A stretch of DNA of 64,000 nucleotides from Rhynchosporium graminicola (GCA_900074885.1 FJUW01000075.1:62001-126000), one strand, 5' to 3'. Positions 37,164-49,096 are shown, numbered from the stretch's first letter. The notes: generated from the letters alone by a model not told the origin. Translations and numbers: made by a program.

Positions 37164-37379
37164 AATAGTAGTATTAGAGAGCAGCGCCTTTTAGTATTAA
37201 TAGAAACGCTTTATTATACTCCTCCGGTAGAATCTCGGCTCTTAAGTAGGCGTCGTAGAATATTCTGACCTTATTACTAAAGCTATCTCCGTCTCCCTTG
37301 AATTTCATCTCTTCTAGAAATATACGAGAGAAGCTAGCGATCTCCTTTCTATACGACTTCTCTTTCTCCTTCTATACTA

Positions 37380-37560
37380 TATTATAGTACTCTACCTCTC
37401 CTCCTCTAGCTCCTTAGTAGCTATCTCCTCCTCCTCCTCCTCCTTAGTGGCCTTCTCCTCTTTAGTAGCTATCTCCTCCTTAGTAGCTTCCTTCTCCTCT
37501 AGCTCCTCCTCCTCTACTCTCTGTATTCTTCGGTATATACTTTCTATAGTATCGCTACTC
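37380..37560 (-). repeat. Low-complexity CTC/CTT repeat in copia gag
   Basis: Repeats of CCTCCTCCT, TTAGTAGC and CTCCTCTT units encode a minus-strand KEEIATKEEKATKEEEEEE-type run. It lies in the gag-proximal part of the copia element. Confidence 0.6.
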
Positions 37561-38708
37561 TTCTCTATTCTGATTAGAGGAGGTCTCTTTATATTATTAT
37601 ACTCCTTCAGTAGAATCTTAGTCTTATTATAGAGGTTTATAGTATTCTTTATCAAAGTCGAATTCGCTAACAGGAGGTAAGCCGAGTGTAGTATAGCGTC
37701 TTTATCGCAGTCTATAGAACTCCTTCTTTAATCTCTTATACTCTAATTCGTCTTATTAAGTAGCTATATTATTTATTATCTTCTTCTCTCTCTTATCTCG
37801 CTATTACTACGCAGATATCTGCTTCTCTAGTACTAGTAGGTTTAATACTATATACTATAGCTATATAGAGAGTATCTTCTCTCTTGCTATACTCTCTAGC
37901 TCCTTTAAGAACTAACTACTACGTATAGTATTCTATAGAGTATATAGAAGCTTATATAGCTCCTGCGCAGGTTCGTTGCCTTCTTTAATAAATATACCTT
38001 TAGTAAATAGGGTGAATATAAGGTTATTATTTAACGATTTCTTAATAGACTTGAAAGAGTCTACTATCTAACTTTCGTAGATCTCTATAAATAAGGAGTA
38101 TAAGGGTCTATCTATGTAGTTAGAGCTCTTAATTTATCTGATAAGACCTTCTCCTTGTTTTCGTAAAGTCTCCGGGTCTAGTGAGTCCTTACCGGAGTTC
38201 GCAGGTATGTCGAAAGTACTAACCTCGGGGGTATTATTATCTCTTATTATATTAAAAGTCTAATTCGTATAAGTGTTTTAGTGCTATTCCGAGGTTATTT
38301 GGAATAGTAGTTATAAAGTTATTCTTAAGTGTTATATAGGAAGCGCTAGCGTAGCGCGTTTCTTTGACTTCGAGTTTTCGGCGTAACTTAAAAGCGCGTT
38401 AAGTCGGGTTACGGTAGTAATCGAAGTATGTAGAAGGTAAGTACGTAGAAAGTAATAGTAGTATAATATGCTAGAATTCGAATCCTTTAACCGTATCGCA
38501 GGTAGAATCCAGGTAAATTATCTTAGTAATTCAAGTTAAATAGTAAAGAGGAGACCGTATCTTCCCTAGTACTTAAGCTATTACTATAGTAGATATCTCT
38601 ACTCTTCGAGAAGATTACCAGCGCGCTCTTTTCAGTAGTCGGAATTCTTAGAATCTAAGAATTTGACTGCTTTTAAAGAGTGAAATGATCTATACGTCTA
38701 TTGATCAA

Positions 38709-38913
38709 TATTAGTATCACTCTATTGTAGTACGTATAATCAAGTAGTCTGCGTGAGCTAAAGTACAGTGATAATAGTAGTAGTATTATCTATTATATCG
38801 TGGCTGTCTTTCCTAGGTAGTCGAGACTCCGGAAGGGAGATATATCTGGCCGGCTAAACCCCGGCGCAGATACTCGACTAACACGTGACTATGGACTAAC
38901 ATATGGACCAACA
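38709..38913 (-). repeat. Copia LTR, right (5' LTR of the minus-oriented element)
   Basis: 205 bp, TATTAGTATCAC to GGACCAACA. The left terminus shows G to A changes relative to the left LTR (TGTTGG to TATTAG). It is followed by TSD TATTC at 38914-38918. Confidence 0.9.
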
Positions 38914-39325
38914 TATTCAAACGGCTTTAACGTTCCAAAACGTCTTCATTCCACCGCCGTTTTGGTCGCGAGAACCCATGGCAAATATGGCTGTCGGAAA
39001 CCAGACCTTCTTTCAATACGACCAATATGTTGGATCCACGGCTGCCATTGTATGGGCAACCACGCTTTGGATAAAAGCGCGCAAGCAAAACATGACGTTG
39101 AATAACTGGCTGTGGCTCGCGGGAGAGATCTTCGGAATTTCGATTGTTGCTGGACCCGGAGCGGCGTGGGTATCTTTGATTTGGAATCGAGATGAACTGA
39201 TATTGAATGATGATGAACTTTTCTCGAATGTTGACGTTCAGGGTCGGACTGATAATGTGATCGACACGAGCGGGGAAGCTGAACACATTATGGAGGGACA
39301 AGATCTGGTCGAACATAACGAATGA

Positions 39326-40731
39326 GTTAATCAGTCGTGCGAGGGCTTCTGGTCGAAAATCGAGGTCGTTCTCCGTCTTCGCACTTTCTTCCAGCGCGGT
39401 TGATTAATTGAAGAATTCATTCGTCATCCCAACACTACCGACCGAGCAATTCGATGGACTGACCTAGTGACCACTCTGCTGTCAAGCCATGCTACCCACC
39501 TGGGTGACCTGATTGCCCGCCTATCGAGATCTGCTTGTTTGTTTTGCCGTACCACACTACGACCCTTTCTTTGGAAATTTTCGAGAATACCTACCTCTTT
39601 TGCGACGATGCTGAGTAGAATGCTTTCACGATCTCGACTTGGGGCTGGTGATACCATCTGATGGTTGCTACTACTCATGCCCTACCTAATGATACTTACT
39701 ACACACAGTAAGCGGAGCGGAGCTACCAAATGCTTATTTACACGCAATCACATTACCGCCTCCCTCCCTTCTCCCCCTCAAATATTCAACAGCCTAAACA
39801 AACAAACAAAAGACATTTTCCCTTCTCCCTCTCACGCAGTGTGAAATCATAAAGCTTGGAATAAAATTTAAACCCAATTAGGGTGCTTGCTTATCAGATC
39901 AGATCACATATCACAAAACCCACATCTCGCACCGACTATCTCCCGAGCGCCCCCCCCTTCCCCTCATGGTCCTCCGGATAAAATGCTGCTCTGCTGCCTG
40001 CGTGCATGCATCCCGTCAAAGAACAGAACGATCCTCCTCTCCTTTTGGGATTTGGGGGCATCAGATCCGTCATTTACCCCACACGTAACGTACATACTCC
40101 GCATTTGCCATTTCCCCCGCCAAGACCACACTTTTCGCCCACGATCCTGCCCGTACGCACTGTAACGGCAGCGGAATCTGGCTGGCTTTCACAGTACGTA
40201 CTGGAGATCCGGGGGATGATTACTCCAGAGTCCGGAAAGAGGGGGATATATATGGAGCGCATCACATCGTACTGCACTGCACTGCACTGCACGGCACAGC
40301 ATCGGAGGCGAGGGGGTTGTTGGATGGATGGATGGATGGATGGATGGATATTATTCGTGCGCGTGTGGGAATACGGGGGAGGGGAGGGAAGGGAGATGGG
40401 ATATAGGCACGCGGTATGTATGCGATGATGATGTTGGTTGTGGAGGAATGAGTGAGTGCCGGTTTCTGGGTGGGCAAGTAACTAACTAACTACGTAATCT
40501 ATGTTTCTAGAACGGGAGGGGATGGAGAGGATGAAGAGATAGAGGAGAGGAGAGGAGAGGAGAGGAGAGGAGATGCTCCGGATGGACAAGTTGCGTGAAT
40601 TTTTGTGGTTGGATGGGTGGAGGTAGGTATATAATAAGTCATGGGACTGTCCACTGTAGATGGGGCCGGACGCAACCTCAACGTTTTAATCTTTTTATAC
40701 TTTTTTTTGTGTTGGATTCTAATCCGTCGAG
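39326..40731. other. Intergenic, microsatellite-rich promoter region of the GH27 gene
   Basis: No supported gene. Simple repeats occur near the end: CTGCA/CTGCACTGCA (about 40271-40292), (GGAT)n at 40321-40349, and (GGAGA)n at 40542-40573. Position suggests it is the promoter of the alpha-galactosidase gene. Confidence 0.6.
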
Positions 40732-40845
40732 ATGCGTCGTTCTGTATTTCTCGGCTTCGTTGCTGTCAGGGCGGTATCATGTCTTGTTCTGCCAGATAAC
40801 GTCGGAAAATTGCCTGCACTAGGATGGAATTCCTGGGTTCGTTCG

Positions 40846-40922
<77 letters not shown>

Positions 40923-42451
40923 GTTCCTCACGATTCGAACCTTCCCTTTCCCCCTCTGAAAAAAAAAGAAAAAAAAAAAGAAAACTAACCCTCTTTCCTC
41001 TTCTTCCCAGAACGCATATTTCTGCGACGTCAACCAAGCCAAGATCCTCCAAGCCGCCAACGCCATCGTCGACCTCGGCTTCAAAGCCGCGGGCTACGAA
41101 TATGTGATTCTCGACGACTGCTGGTCCGAGAAAGGCGGTCGCGATCCCGTGACGTCGCGTCTCGTGCCTGATCTGGCGAAGTTTCCGGATGCGATGAAGG
41201 GCACGGCGGATCAGGTACATGCGTTGGGGTTGAAGTATGGGATGTATAGTAGTGCGGGGACGATGACTTGTGGGCGATATCCTGGGAGTTTGGGGTATGA
41301 GGCTATCGATGCGCAGACTTTTGCGGAGTGGGGGGTGGATTATTTGAAGGTTGGTGGAAACCCTCTCCCACTACGGATGTGACTGTGTTTGGGTTTGTGC
41401 TAAGTGTCAAGTAGTATGATAACTGTTTCCCGGCCCCGGAATGGATCGATGATTGTTTCGCCTGTAATGGCGATCCGAATTTCGATAGGATTGGAAAGGT
41501 CAACGGGAGTTGCACTGCTGCGACGCCGGTTACGGGATATTATTCTTGGAACAATACCAGTCCTTTCTGTGCTTATGAGTTCCCGGTTGATGGGATTGAT
41601 TACTCGGCGAAGAAGACGGCGCTGAAGTTTCAGATTATGGAGAGGGAGTTGCTGGCGCAGAATAGGACCATTCTATACAGTTTGTGCGAGTGGGGTATGT
41701 TTCAACATGAATCTACGAGTGAGAGGATATCTGTGTGCTGATGTTGATTTGTAGGTGTTGATCAGGTTTGGACTTGGGGCAATGCTACAGGTAACTCTTG
41801 GCGCATGTCGAATGATATCGGCTTTGGGACTGGTCAGTGACATGACATGAAACGTACCCCCAACATACAGCTCGCTAACCTTTCCAAGCTTCCTGGGGCC
41901 GCATCCTAGAGATTCTCAATGTCAACTCCTTCTTACTGGACTGGACCGACTTCTGGGGCCGTAACGACCCTGACATGTTGGAGGTCGGGAATGGCCTCGC
42001 CATTGAGCAAGAACGCACCCATTTCGCCCTCTGGGCCATCATGAAGGGACCTCTCCTCCTCGGAACCGATCTCACGAAACTCCGCCCCGAGCAAATCGCC
42101 CTCCTCCAAAACAAGTACCTCCTGGCATTCAACCAAGACCCCATCATCGGCAAACCCGCCCGGCCGTACAAGTGGGGTGTCAACCCCGATTATACATTCA
42201 ACAGCTCGGTTCCGGCGATGTATTGGTCTGGCGCTTCTAGTAATGGGACGATCGTTGCTTTGATGAATCCCTTGAATCAGTCGAAGACGATGGAGGCGGT
42301 GTTTAGTGAAGTGCCGCAGTTGAAGGATGGGGGGACGTATCAGGTGACGAGTGTTTGGGACGGGGCCGATTTGGGATGTCAGGAGGGGAGGGTGAATGTG
42401 ACGCTGAATGCGCTTGATACCGCGGTGTACTTGTTCGGTGCAGAATGCTAG
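40732..42451 (+). CDS. Alpha-galactosidase, glycoside hydrolase family 27
   Basis: Exons 40732-40836, 41011-41349, 41415-41694, 41755-41832 and 41889-42451 give 454 residues. A secretion signal (RRSVFLGFVAVRAVSCLVL) precedes the mature start LPALGWNSWNAYFC. GH27 hallmarks: YVILDDCW near residue 60, DYLKYDNCF with nucleophile D150, and the RNDPDMLEVGN block (D294/D296) that holds the acid/base. FALWAIMKGPLLLGTDL and a C-terminal beta domain follow. The enzyme removes terminal alpha-1,6-galactose from galactomannan and raffinose-type sugars outside the cell. Intron 1 (174 nt) is long because of a (TC)n tract. It still has a branch site (ACTAAC near 40984) and CCCAG acceptor. No damage seen. Confidence 0.93.
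40850..40920. repeat. (TC)n microsatellite in intron 1 of the GH27 gene
   Basis: About 35 perfect TC dinucleotides directly after the first splice donor, followed by a poly-A stretch and then the acceptor. Such long pure tracts are prone to length change. Confidence 0.95.
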
Positions 42452-43891
42452 ACGACGTAGGATGTCCGAGCAATGGGACATTCGAACAGCGTTGTAGATG
42501 AGTGAGTTGAGTTGAGTTGAAGTTGAGTTGATTCCGAGGTAGTACTCAACTCAGAGTTTCTCGGAATATACTCAACGTCCGCGAGCCATATTTAATACTA
42601 CGTTGAATCCGAAGAAGAAGAAGGAGAAGAAATGTGAACACACGGTCCTAGCTGGGTCTTCGGAAGCCATTCTCGCGAACGTGCTCGCTAGAAGAAGCAA
42701 CAGTCGATCCGAAGTAATGCCACAATTATGCATTCATATATTTACACATGATTAGGTTGCACATTTCTGCTAGGGATGTCATCGACAACTTTGAAATCAT
42801 CCATCGATGCCTTTGGAGATGGTTCCGGTGGCAAGCCTGTGAACGTCGTGGCGGTGTGTGGCGAGTGCTTACTGTGATCATGTGATCATGGTCACCAACT
42901 GCGGGGGCAAATACCATATACCATACATATACCAAGCCGGAGCATGTCCGTCTACTACTTGCCGTCAATGGCGTCCCTGCCAATATCGGGATCGGGTCAT
43001 CTCTTCGTGGCTGGCTGGCTTGGCTTGGCTGGACTGGCTGGCGGCCATGGCCATCCCAGAAGCACGTCAGATTGGGCCATGTCCTTCATGCATGGCACGT
43101 GACTCGAAACTGCGCCCTTGCCAAGTGCTTGCTTGTCAGGTGCAGGCATCTCACAGGCATCTCACTCAGTACACACTTGGCACATATCTATCTATCAGCA
43201 GCCAACAATTTGACTCCATTCCGAGTCCTGACACGTGCCAACCCAGTTGACGGGATCTCGGAATCTCTCAGCCAGTCAGAATATCCGACATACCGCGTAT
43301 GCCTGCGACCGGCAGATCAGGAGTGATTACATAATCCAAGCTGACTCTTATCACCATACCAGATAGCAAGCAGTACTTACTGTACAGTACAGTACAGTAC
43401 TTACTAGGGAGTAGGTCGGTCTGCGTGCACGCCATGGCTGACATCGCTTGGTCGGCCACTGATGTTCAGGTATTTGCATGGTAAGGCATGGCAAAGCATG
43501 GCAAAGCGGAGACTGACTGACTGACTGACGCGCATCTCCCTGGATACCTGAGGTATCAACCTGATCTACGTGGTAGGGGTGTGATCCCACTATCCCACTA
43601 TCCCACCATCCATCCCACTATCGATACCGGGAGACATGAACACGGAACCTGGCAGTACCAATACAAGTAAGTACGAGTACAAGTACAAGTACCAGTACCC
43701 CCATCACTGGTTCGCGCCGCTGGGGATCCATTCATTGTTCTTCCATAGCTTCTCGCTTCCCCTCCCCTCCCTCCTTTCCCCCTTCCCTTCCCTTCCCTTC
43801 CCTTCCCTCACAATATCACAATATCACAACACCACAACACCACGCCTTTCCCAGGCCCCTATCTATCTCGAGTCACCCTCACCCCAAACGA
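42452..43891. other. Intergenic, rich in short tandem repeats
   Basis: No gene supported. Repeats include GTTGA/GAGTTG near 42500-42535, with an inverted partner CTCAACT near 42546. Also present are GGCTTGGCTGG near 43010-43045, (GTACA)n at 43381-43400, (CTGA)n at 43513-43529, CCCACTAT copies at 43587-43622, (GTACAA)n near 43665-43698, and (CCCTT)n near 43780-43807. The last 200 bases are probably the ENA ATPase promoter and leader. Confidence 0.55.
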
Positions 43892-46800
43892 ATGGTTATT
43901 ACTCTCACGACTCCAATCGATGGCCACGCCCAGCCTGTCGCCGCCATTGAAGCTCAGGACGGTCAAGATCCTGACGAACCGCCTATACGGCTGCCAAGCC
44001 CCCCCGTAGAAACCGAAAACCCCAACAAAGAAAAACCGTCCATCCCGGGCTCTCGAGATGATGATACTGCCACCAACAGTCTTGTCGAGATCGGAGGCAA
44101 AGATGGCTCCCTCACGTCTGACTCGGCGTGGGATGGAAATCCAGACACGGCACATGTGTCCGATGGAGCTGTGGTTGCTGCCCACCTAGGAGTTCATCCA
44201 CAGTACGGCTTGACTCTCCCTAGCAACACACGATTCTCGCTTACACAAAGAAACAGACTTGGACTTTCTTCTACTGAGGCTGTATCTCGTCTGGAACGGG
44301 ATGGCCCCAATAAGATCGATGGCTCGGGCAAAGTGTCCATTGGAGAAGTCTTGCTGAGACAAGTCTCCAATAGCTTGACGATTGTGGGTTCCAAGATGTG
44401 GTCGAGGCACTGCTTCTAACACTCAACTAAAGGTCCTTCTCATCGCCATGGCTCTATCTTATGGCACTCTAGATTTCATCGAAGGTGCTGTGATCTCAGC
44501 CGTCATCGTTCTGAACATTGTTCTTGGGTACGCCCACCCGAGCTGCTCGCCACTCCGAGTCATGGTTTGATATGAGCTAACATCAACTAGATTTGTTCAA
44601 GACTTTCGTGCCGAAAAGACGATGCAATCGCTGCTCAGCCTAGCGGCTCCCTCTTCGCAAGTCATCCGTAATGGCAAGATCGAAATCGTCAGAGCCGACA
44701 CCCTTGTTGTTGGTGACGTCGTCAAACTCGCTACCGGTGTGGTTGTCCCTGCAGATCTTCGCTTGCTAGAAAGCGCCAACTTGGAGATCGATGAGGCTCT
44801 CCTCACTGGAGAGTCACTACCAGCTTCAAAGCATGCAGATACGCTCTCGAATGGAGGCGGTGATACCTCTATCGGAGATCGGATCAACATGGTATACTCT
44901 GCTACTACTGTTACCCGTGGTCGTGCTACCGGTACTGTTGTTGCAACCGGAATGCAGACTCAAGTCGGAAGCGTGGCCTCCCTTCTACGAGGTGAGGACG
45001 CCAAAGCAACCAGTTCGAGTGCTTTCGGTCGCTTCTTTCAAAAGCTTAGTCGTGGTTTCAAGAGTGTTCTGGGACTCGTCGGAACACCGATGCAAGTCAA
45101 GCTCTCGAAGTTTGCAATTCTGCTTTTTGGTCTCGCCGTCCTTCTGGCTATCATTGTCTTTTCGGCCAATAAATGGCAGCTTCACAATGAGGTTGTCCTC
45201 TACGGTATCTGCGTCGCAGTGGCTGTGATACCAGAATCCCTAATTGCGGTCATGACAATTACTATCGCTGTCGGCGTTAAAGCAATGGCTCGAGGTAATG
45301 TTGTCATTAGACGCATGGCTGCTCTCGAAGCCATCGGAGGAGTAACAAATATCTGCTCCGACAAAACCGGAACCCTGACCCAGGGTAAAATGATTGCCCA
45401 CAAAGTCTGGGTTCCCGAACTAGGCATGCTCAGCGTCAAAGATGCCACGAACATCCTAGACCCCGATGATGGAAAGCTTGCAATCAACGATCAACCACTT
45501 GACAAACTTGACTTCACTTCTCAATCCAAACTTGCACTTCTACGTCCAGTCCTGGATGCAGTCGCTCTATGCAATTTCGCGACCGTCTTTCGATCCAACT
45601 CCTCCAGTGGCGATTCAGTCGACGAGAAATCGCTCGACGCCAACCCTGGAGAATGGACTGCAATCGGTGACCCAACTGAAATTGCTTTGCAAGTCTTGGC
45701 AATGAGGTTTGGTCGTGGAAAGGAAACTCAGCTACGTGATGGTCAAATGGTCGCAGCCATTGAGCATCAATTTGACTCGAGTCTGAAACGAATGTCGGTA
45801 GCTTTCAAGAACGAGCAAACTGGTAGCATCGAAGTCTTCGCCAAGGGCGCGAGCGAATCTATCCTCCCAGTTCTAGACATCACCAAGGAGGAAGAAGGAT
45901 TGATCAACCCCATTCTAGAACTGCTTGCCAGCGAGGGTCTTCGGGTCCTCTGTATCGCGACCAAGACCCTTGATGCGGACGAAGAGGACTCCCTCAATGA
46001 TAGATCTTTCATGGAATCGAAGCTCAAACTTCAAGGTCTTGTTGGTCTCTATGATCCACCCCGAGTCGAGACCCTCGACGCCGTTAAGAAGTGTCACGGG
46101 GCAGGAATCGTTGTCCATATGCTCACTGGCGATCATCTCAGTACCGCTACCGCCATTGCACAAAAAGTTGGGATTCTCGACCCATCGTCCCAGACTCATC
46201 ATTCTGTTATGAAGGCACAAGATTTTGACAAATTTTCGGACGCCGAGATCGATTCCTTGCCTTCCCTACCTCTTGTACTCGCACGATGTAGTCCGACTAC
46301 CAAAGTTCGAATGGTCGATGCTTTGAGTCGTCGACAGGCTTTCTGTGTCATGACCGGAGATGGTGTCAATGATGCACCAGCATTGAAACGCGCACATGTC
46401 GGTATCGCAATGGGTATTAATGGTACTGATGTCGCTAAAGATGCTGCCGATATGGTATTGACAGATGATAATTTCGCTTCGATTGTCAAAGCCGTTGAGG
46501 AAGGTCGTCGTCTGTTTGACAACATTCAGAAGGTATATTTCTCGTCCCATATCCTTACTACTCACACACAATCCTGATGCTCTCTAGTTCCTAATGCATC
46601 TCCTCATCTCCAACATCTCCCAAGTTATCCTCCTCTTGATAGCCTTGGCATTCAAAGATAGCGAAGGAAACTCCGTCTTCCCTCTCTCGCCACTTGAGAT
46701 CCTCTGGGTAAACATGATCACCTCCTCCTTCCTCGCCCTTGGTCTCGGCATGGAAGAAGCCCAAGCCGATATCATGATTCGCTGTCCTCGCGATCTGCGC

Positions 46801-47352
46801 GTCGGCGTCTTCACATGGGAACTTATCTGCGATAAAATGCTCTACGGGACATGGGCCGGTATCTTGTGCCTCGTCTCGTTCATCATTATCGTTTTCGGCA
46901 AAGGCGGCGGAAATCTCGGCACGGATTGTAACGAAGGCTACAACGAGACCTGTGACGTGGTTTTCGAAGGCCGGGCTACCGTGTTCGCTGTTCTGAGTTT
47001 CTTACTCCTGGTTACCGCTTGGGAAGTCAAGCATTTCTCTCGCAGCTTGTTCAACCTCGATCCGAAGCGTTTCAAAGGCCCATTCTCTATCTTCAAAGCT
47101 CTGGTTTACAATCGCTTCTTACTCTGGGCTGTAGTAGCTGGGTTTGTCATCACATTCCCAGTTATCTATATCCCGGTTGTGAATAAGACCGTCTTCAAGC
47201 ATAAGAGCATAACTTGGGAATGGGGTGTCGTCTTTGGGGCTCTGATCTGCTATGTCGCTTTTGTTGAGACTTGGAAGGCCATCAAACGGCGATTCGGCAT
47301 CTGGTCTGGAAAAGGCCAGGCTCTCAATACAGAGCTTATCAAGGCGGTCTGA
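43892..47352 (+). CDS. P-type (IID) sodium/potassium efflux ATPase, ENA type
   Basis: Exons 43892-44383, 44433-44527, 44591-46532 and 46588-47352 give 1097 residues, the usual ENA length. A hydrophilic N-terminus of about 110 residues precedes the cation-ATPase N domain (GLTLPSNTRFSLTQRNRLGLS). Seen: TM1-2 (LLIAMALSYGTLDFIEGAVI), actuator motif TGES at 268-271, PEGN-site equivalent AVIPESLIAV, phosphorylation motif DKTGTLTQGK with D453, and hinge TGDGVNDAPALK at 784-795. C-terminal TM segments include ISQVILLLIALAF and ILWVNMITSSFLALGLGMEE. Family role: plasma-membrane extrusion of Na+ or K+ under salt or alkaline stress. Complete, with no lesion seen. Neighbouring promoter repeats may affect expression but that is speculation. 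Confidence 0.93.
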
Positions 47353-48895
47353 TGGTGTCTGGAGGAGATGAGTTGGGAATGAATGCTCGTGTGGTGGGAC
47401 AGGAGTATTCATCGCATCTTCACTTGATACGATGGTGGTAGTGGTTGAGCAGTTTCGAAGTAGTTTCCTTTCGAGGTTTTCATTTAGGTTTCCTGTCACG
47501 CAGAGTACATGCCCCTCTGATACTGCGTACTTCTTCCTACGCAGATTTTATCTATGATGATGCTATTTTTTCCGAAAATCATTTACGACTTTCCTGCTTA
47601 GCAGATTACGCTCCACGCCTACTGCGCACTGCTCATCTACCTGCCTGCTTTTTCAATCTTTCGTGTCTGATTGACGCGATCGTAGCTTGTCTTATCTTCA
47701 ATTCTTTACTCTCTTTTCTTGCTAGCTATTTAGCTCCTACAAATCGTTTCGCCAAATAAAAGTTTGTCGTGGTATATCCACGCAATATTCCTTGGCCAAC
47801 TGCCTGATTCATCCGCTCCAGCCCACAATCGCAGCAATAGTCCGACTCTGTCGCACTAGATAGGGACGATCATACAAAGAAAAAGCAGGAAACGAATCCG
47901 GGATCAAGGCCTATTTGTGTGTTAAAGAATTAGATATTTTATTTGTTATGGTATCAATCACACGGGACATGCAGATTTCTCTGCCCCCAACGCCCTACCC
48001 TTATAATGATGTGAACCGTTTTCTCAATTCCTACCCCGAGAGCGGGAGTGGGTATTCCTCTCGCGTCGGGAGGGTGGAATGAAATGAAGTAAATCAGCCC
48101 AGCCCTTGGGTCAACAATGGATGTTAAACTAAAGACAATCATGTACATATTCGTTCCACGCACCACTTTCTCTTTCTTGGGGGGAAGAAAGATAGCGTGA
48201 TGAGAAGAAATGAGTATGCCTGATACTCTTCTTTTCGTTTTCATCGAATGCTGTCATCTTGCTTGTGGATCAGATCTTGAGTGGTATGTACGGCGGGTAT
48301 CTGCGGGACCAAAACAAGGAAATGCGTCATGCAATACCTCATGATAGTCACCATCTACTGTATTACCATTTGACCGTTTGCAGACTGCGAAAAGACTTAT
48401 GAGATCCGGGATTGGAAGGAAGGAGCTATGTTATGTCAAGCTTCTCGGATCCTTCATCGTTCCTCAAGTCCAGGCCTGTAGGCGCACCGAACCTCGGGTT
48501 CTCAACCCCGCTCGTTGTGTTTGCGCCTGCTCGGAGCCCCGCTCGCTCAAGTTCGAGACGTCGAGAATCAGTGGATCTGAGTGAATGGCTGGTTTGGAGA
48601 CGCGAGTCTTGGATGCTGGGTTATGATAGTCGTTGAGTGATTGATGATGTTGTAGGGCTTTGCGGTTGTCTGATCTCGGGATTGGCGAGATCGTCATGTC
48701 GTGAGATTGGAGTGATACGGTCTGGAAAGCAGCTGTGGCAAGCGGGAAGCGTGTGTAGGGAAGAGATCGCATAAGGAGTATTAACACAGATAATAACATG
48801 CCGGAACGAACGATATTTACAATCGACCTATAGGTAGATGGTGCTTCTCGAATCAACTCTTTTGATACTAGCGCGAGCAGTATGATTAAGCGAGG
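47353..48895. other. Intergenic, no gene supported
   Basis: 3' flank of the ATPase and about 1.5 kb with only chance ORFs. The 104-codon ORF at 47445 overlaps the 3' untranslated side and has no domain. I see no promoter signature I can defend. Confidence 0.4.
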
Positions 48896-49096
48896 ATGCA
48901 GCGGCTTTTAGAAGAAGAAGAAAAACGTCTATTCGAATACGCCGTAGAACTCTTTAAGAACGATAGATAGCGGAGAAGTCAAGGCTGGGAAGACCTTCGG
49001 CGCTTGAACCTCTTCTCTAAAGAACAACTAGATCACTTTGTTTTACTAAGCCAAGACGACACCTTTATTCATTTTCGATACTGCGTGACCGGGTGA
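48896..49096 (+). pseudogene. Small degenerate ORF with an in-frame stop
   Basis: From ATG 48896 the frame reads MQRLLEEEEKRLFEYAVELF, hits TAG at 48968-48970, then stays open in the same frame (SQGWEDLRRLNLFSKEQLD, TFIHFRYCV) to TGA at 49094-49096. Amphipathic, charged composition on both sides of the stop suggests one former coding unit. A TGG to TAG change would explain it. Another short acidic piece (NREDEEYERLVAHYF) lies near 49136. I do not recognise a family. Confidence 0.35.

Larger units (their letters stand above)
24127..38913 (-). mobile_element. Ty1/copia LTR retrotransposon, RIP-inactivated, carrying a nested gypsy element
   Basis: Bounded by 205-bp LTRs and TSD TATTC. On the minus strand, copia domains appear in order with many stops. 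A gag-like region lies at about 38700-37170 and 28880-27900. A protease-like IIIDTRAAKVSIVGKG lies near 27600 (DTGA changed to DTRA). A pre-integrase LHYRFGYPLVRKLEDLL lies near 27180. The integrase core (LYIVDQSTTFQNGGFL if the RIP stop is read through, VIDVGI) is near 26850. Reverse transcriptase (KSRLVIQLYND near 25900; LSLQINDTFFVG near 25520, QTDD changed to QIND) follows. RNase H (LVVFTDSSFTNLKDF) is near 25030. Changes are mainly G to A and C to T and stops fall at Gln or Trp codons, as expected from RIP. Without the nested element and the apparent assembly repeat it would be about 6.2 kb. Confidence 0.9.
23203..39325 (+). pseudogene. Polytopic membrane protein gene split by a retrotransposon
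   Basis: Host exons are 23203-23570, 23618-24126 and, beyond the insertion, 38919-39325. Joined without the element and one TSD copy they give 1284 nt, 427 residues and a stop. The junction reads FSDHI-QTALTFQNVF. Seen: several hydrophobic segments, a conserved block FPGSNIPILTRFTGIN, FQFAGQLVPMFTVMLVE, QGVGYGFTMPIYSIVHLF and LGYVVPSVLMAI. The C-terminal part has FHQWLGGLWQGYPVWV, FWSREPMANMAVG and FFQYDQYVGSTAAIVW. I recognise it as a fungal multi-pass family with unknown function. The flanks show no RIP-like decay, so the gene may have been intact until the insertion. The right-hand ORF (38903-39325) alone would start inside the LTR. Confidence 0.85.

Noticed and set aside
37032..37268. 78-codon ORF at the gypsy 3' LTR
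   Set aside because: It lies across the LTR and its flank. It is a chance ORF in low-complexity sequence.
40719..41220. Long minus-strand ORFs with RERERE runs
   Set aside because: They are antisense translations of the (TC)n tract and of GH27 exons.
47445..47759. 104-codon ORF after the ENA ATPase
   Set aside because: Lies in the 3' flank, no domain, typical of AT-biased noncoding sequence.
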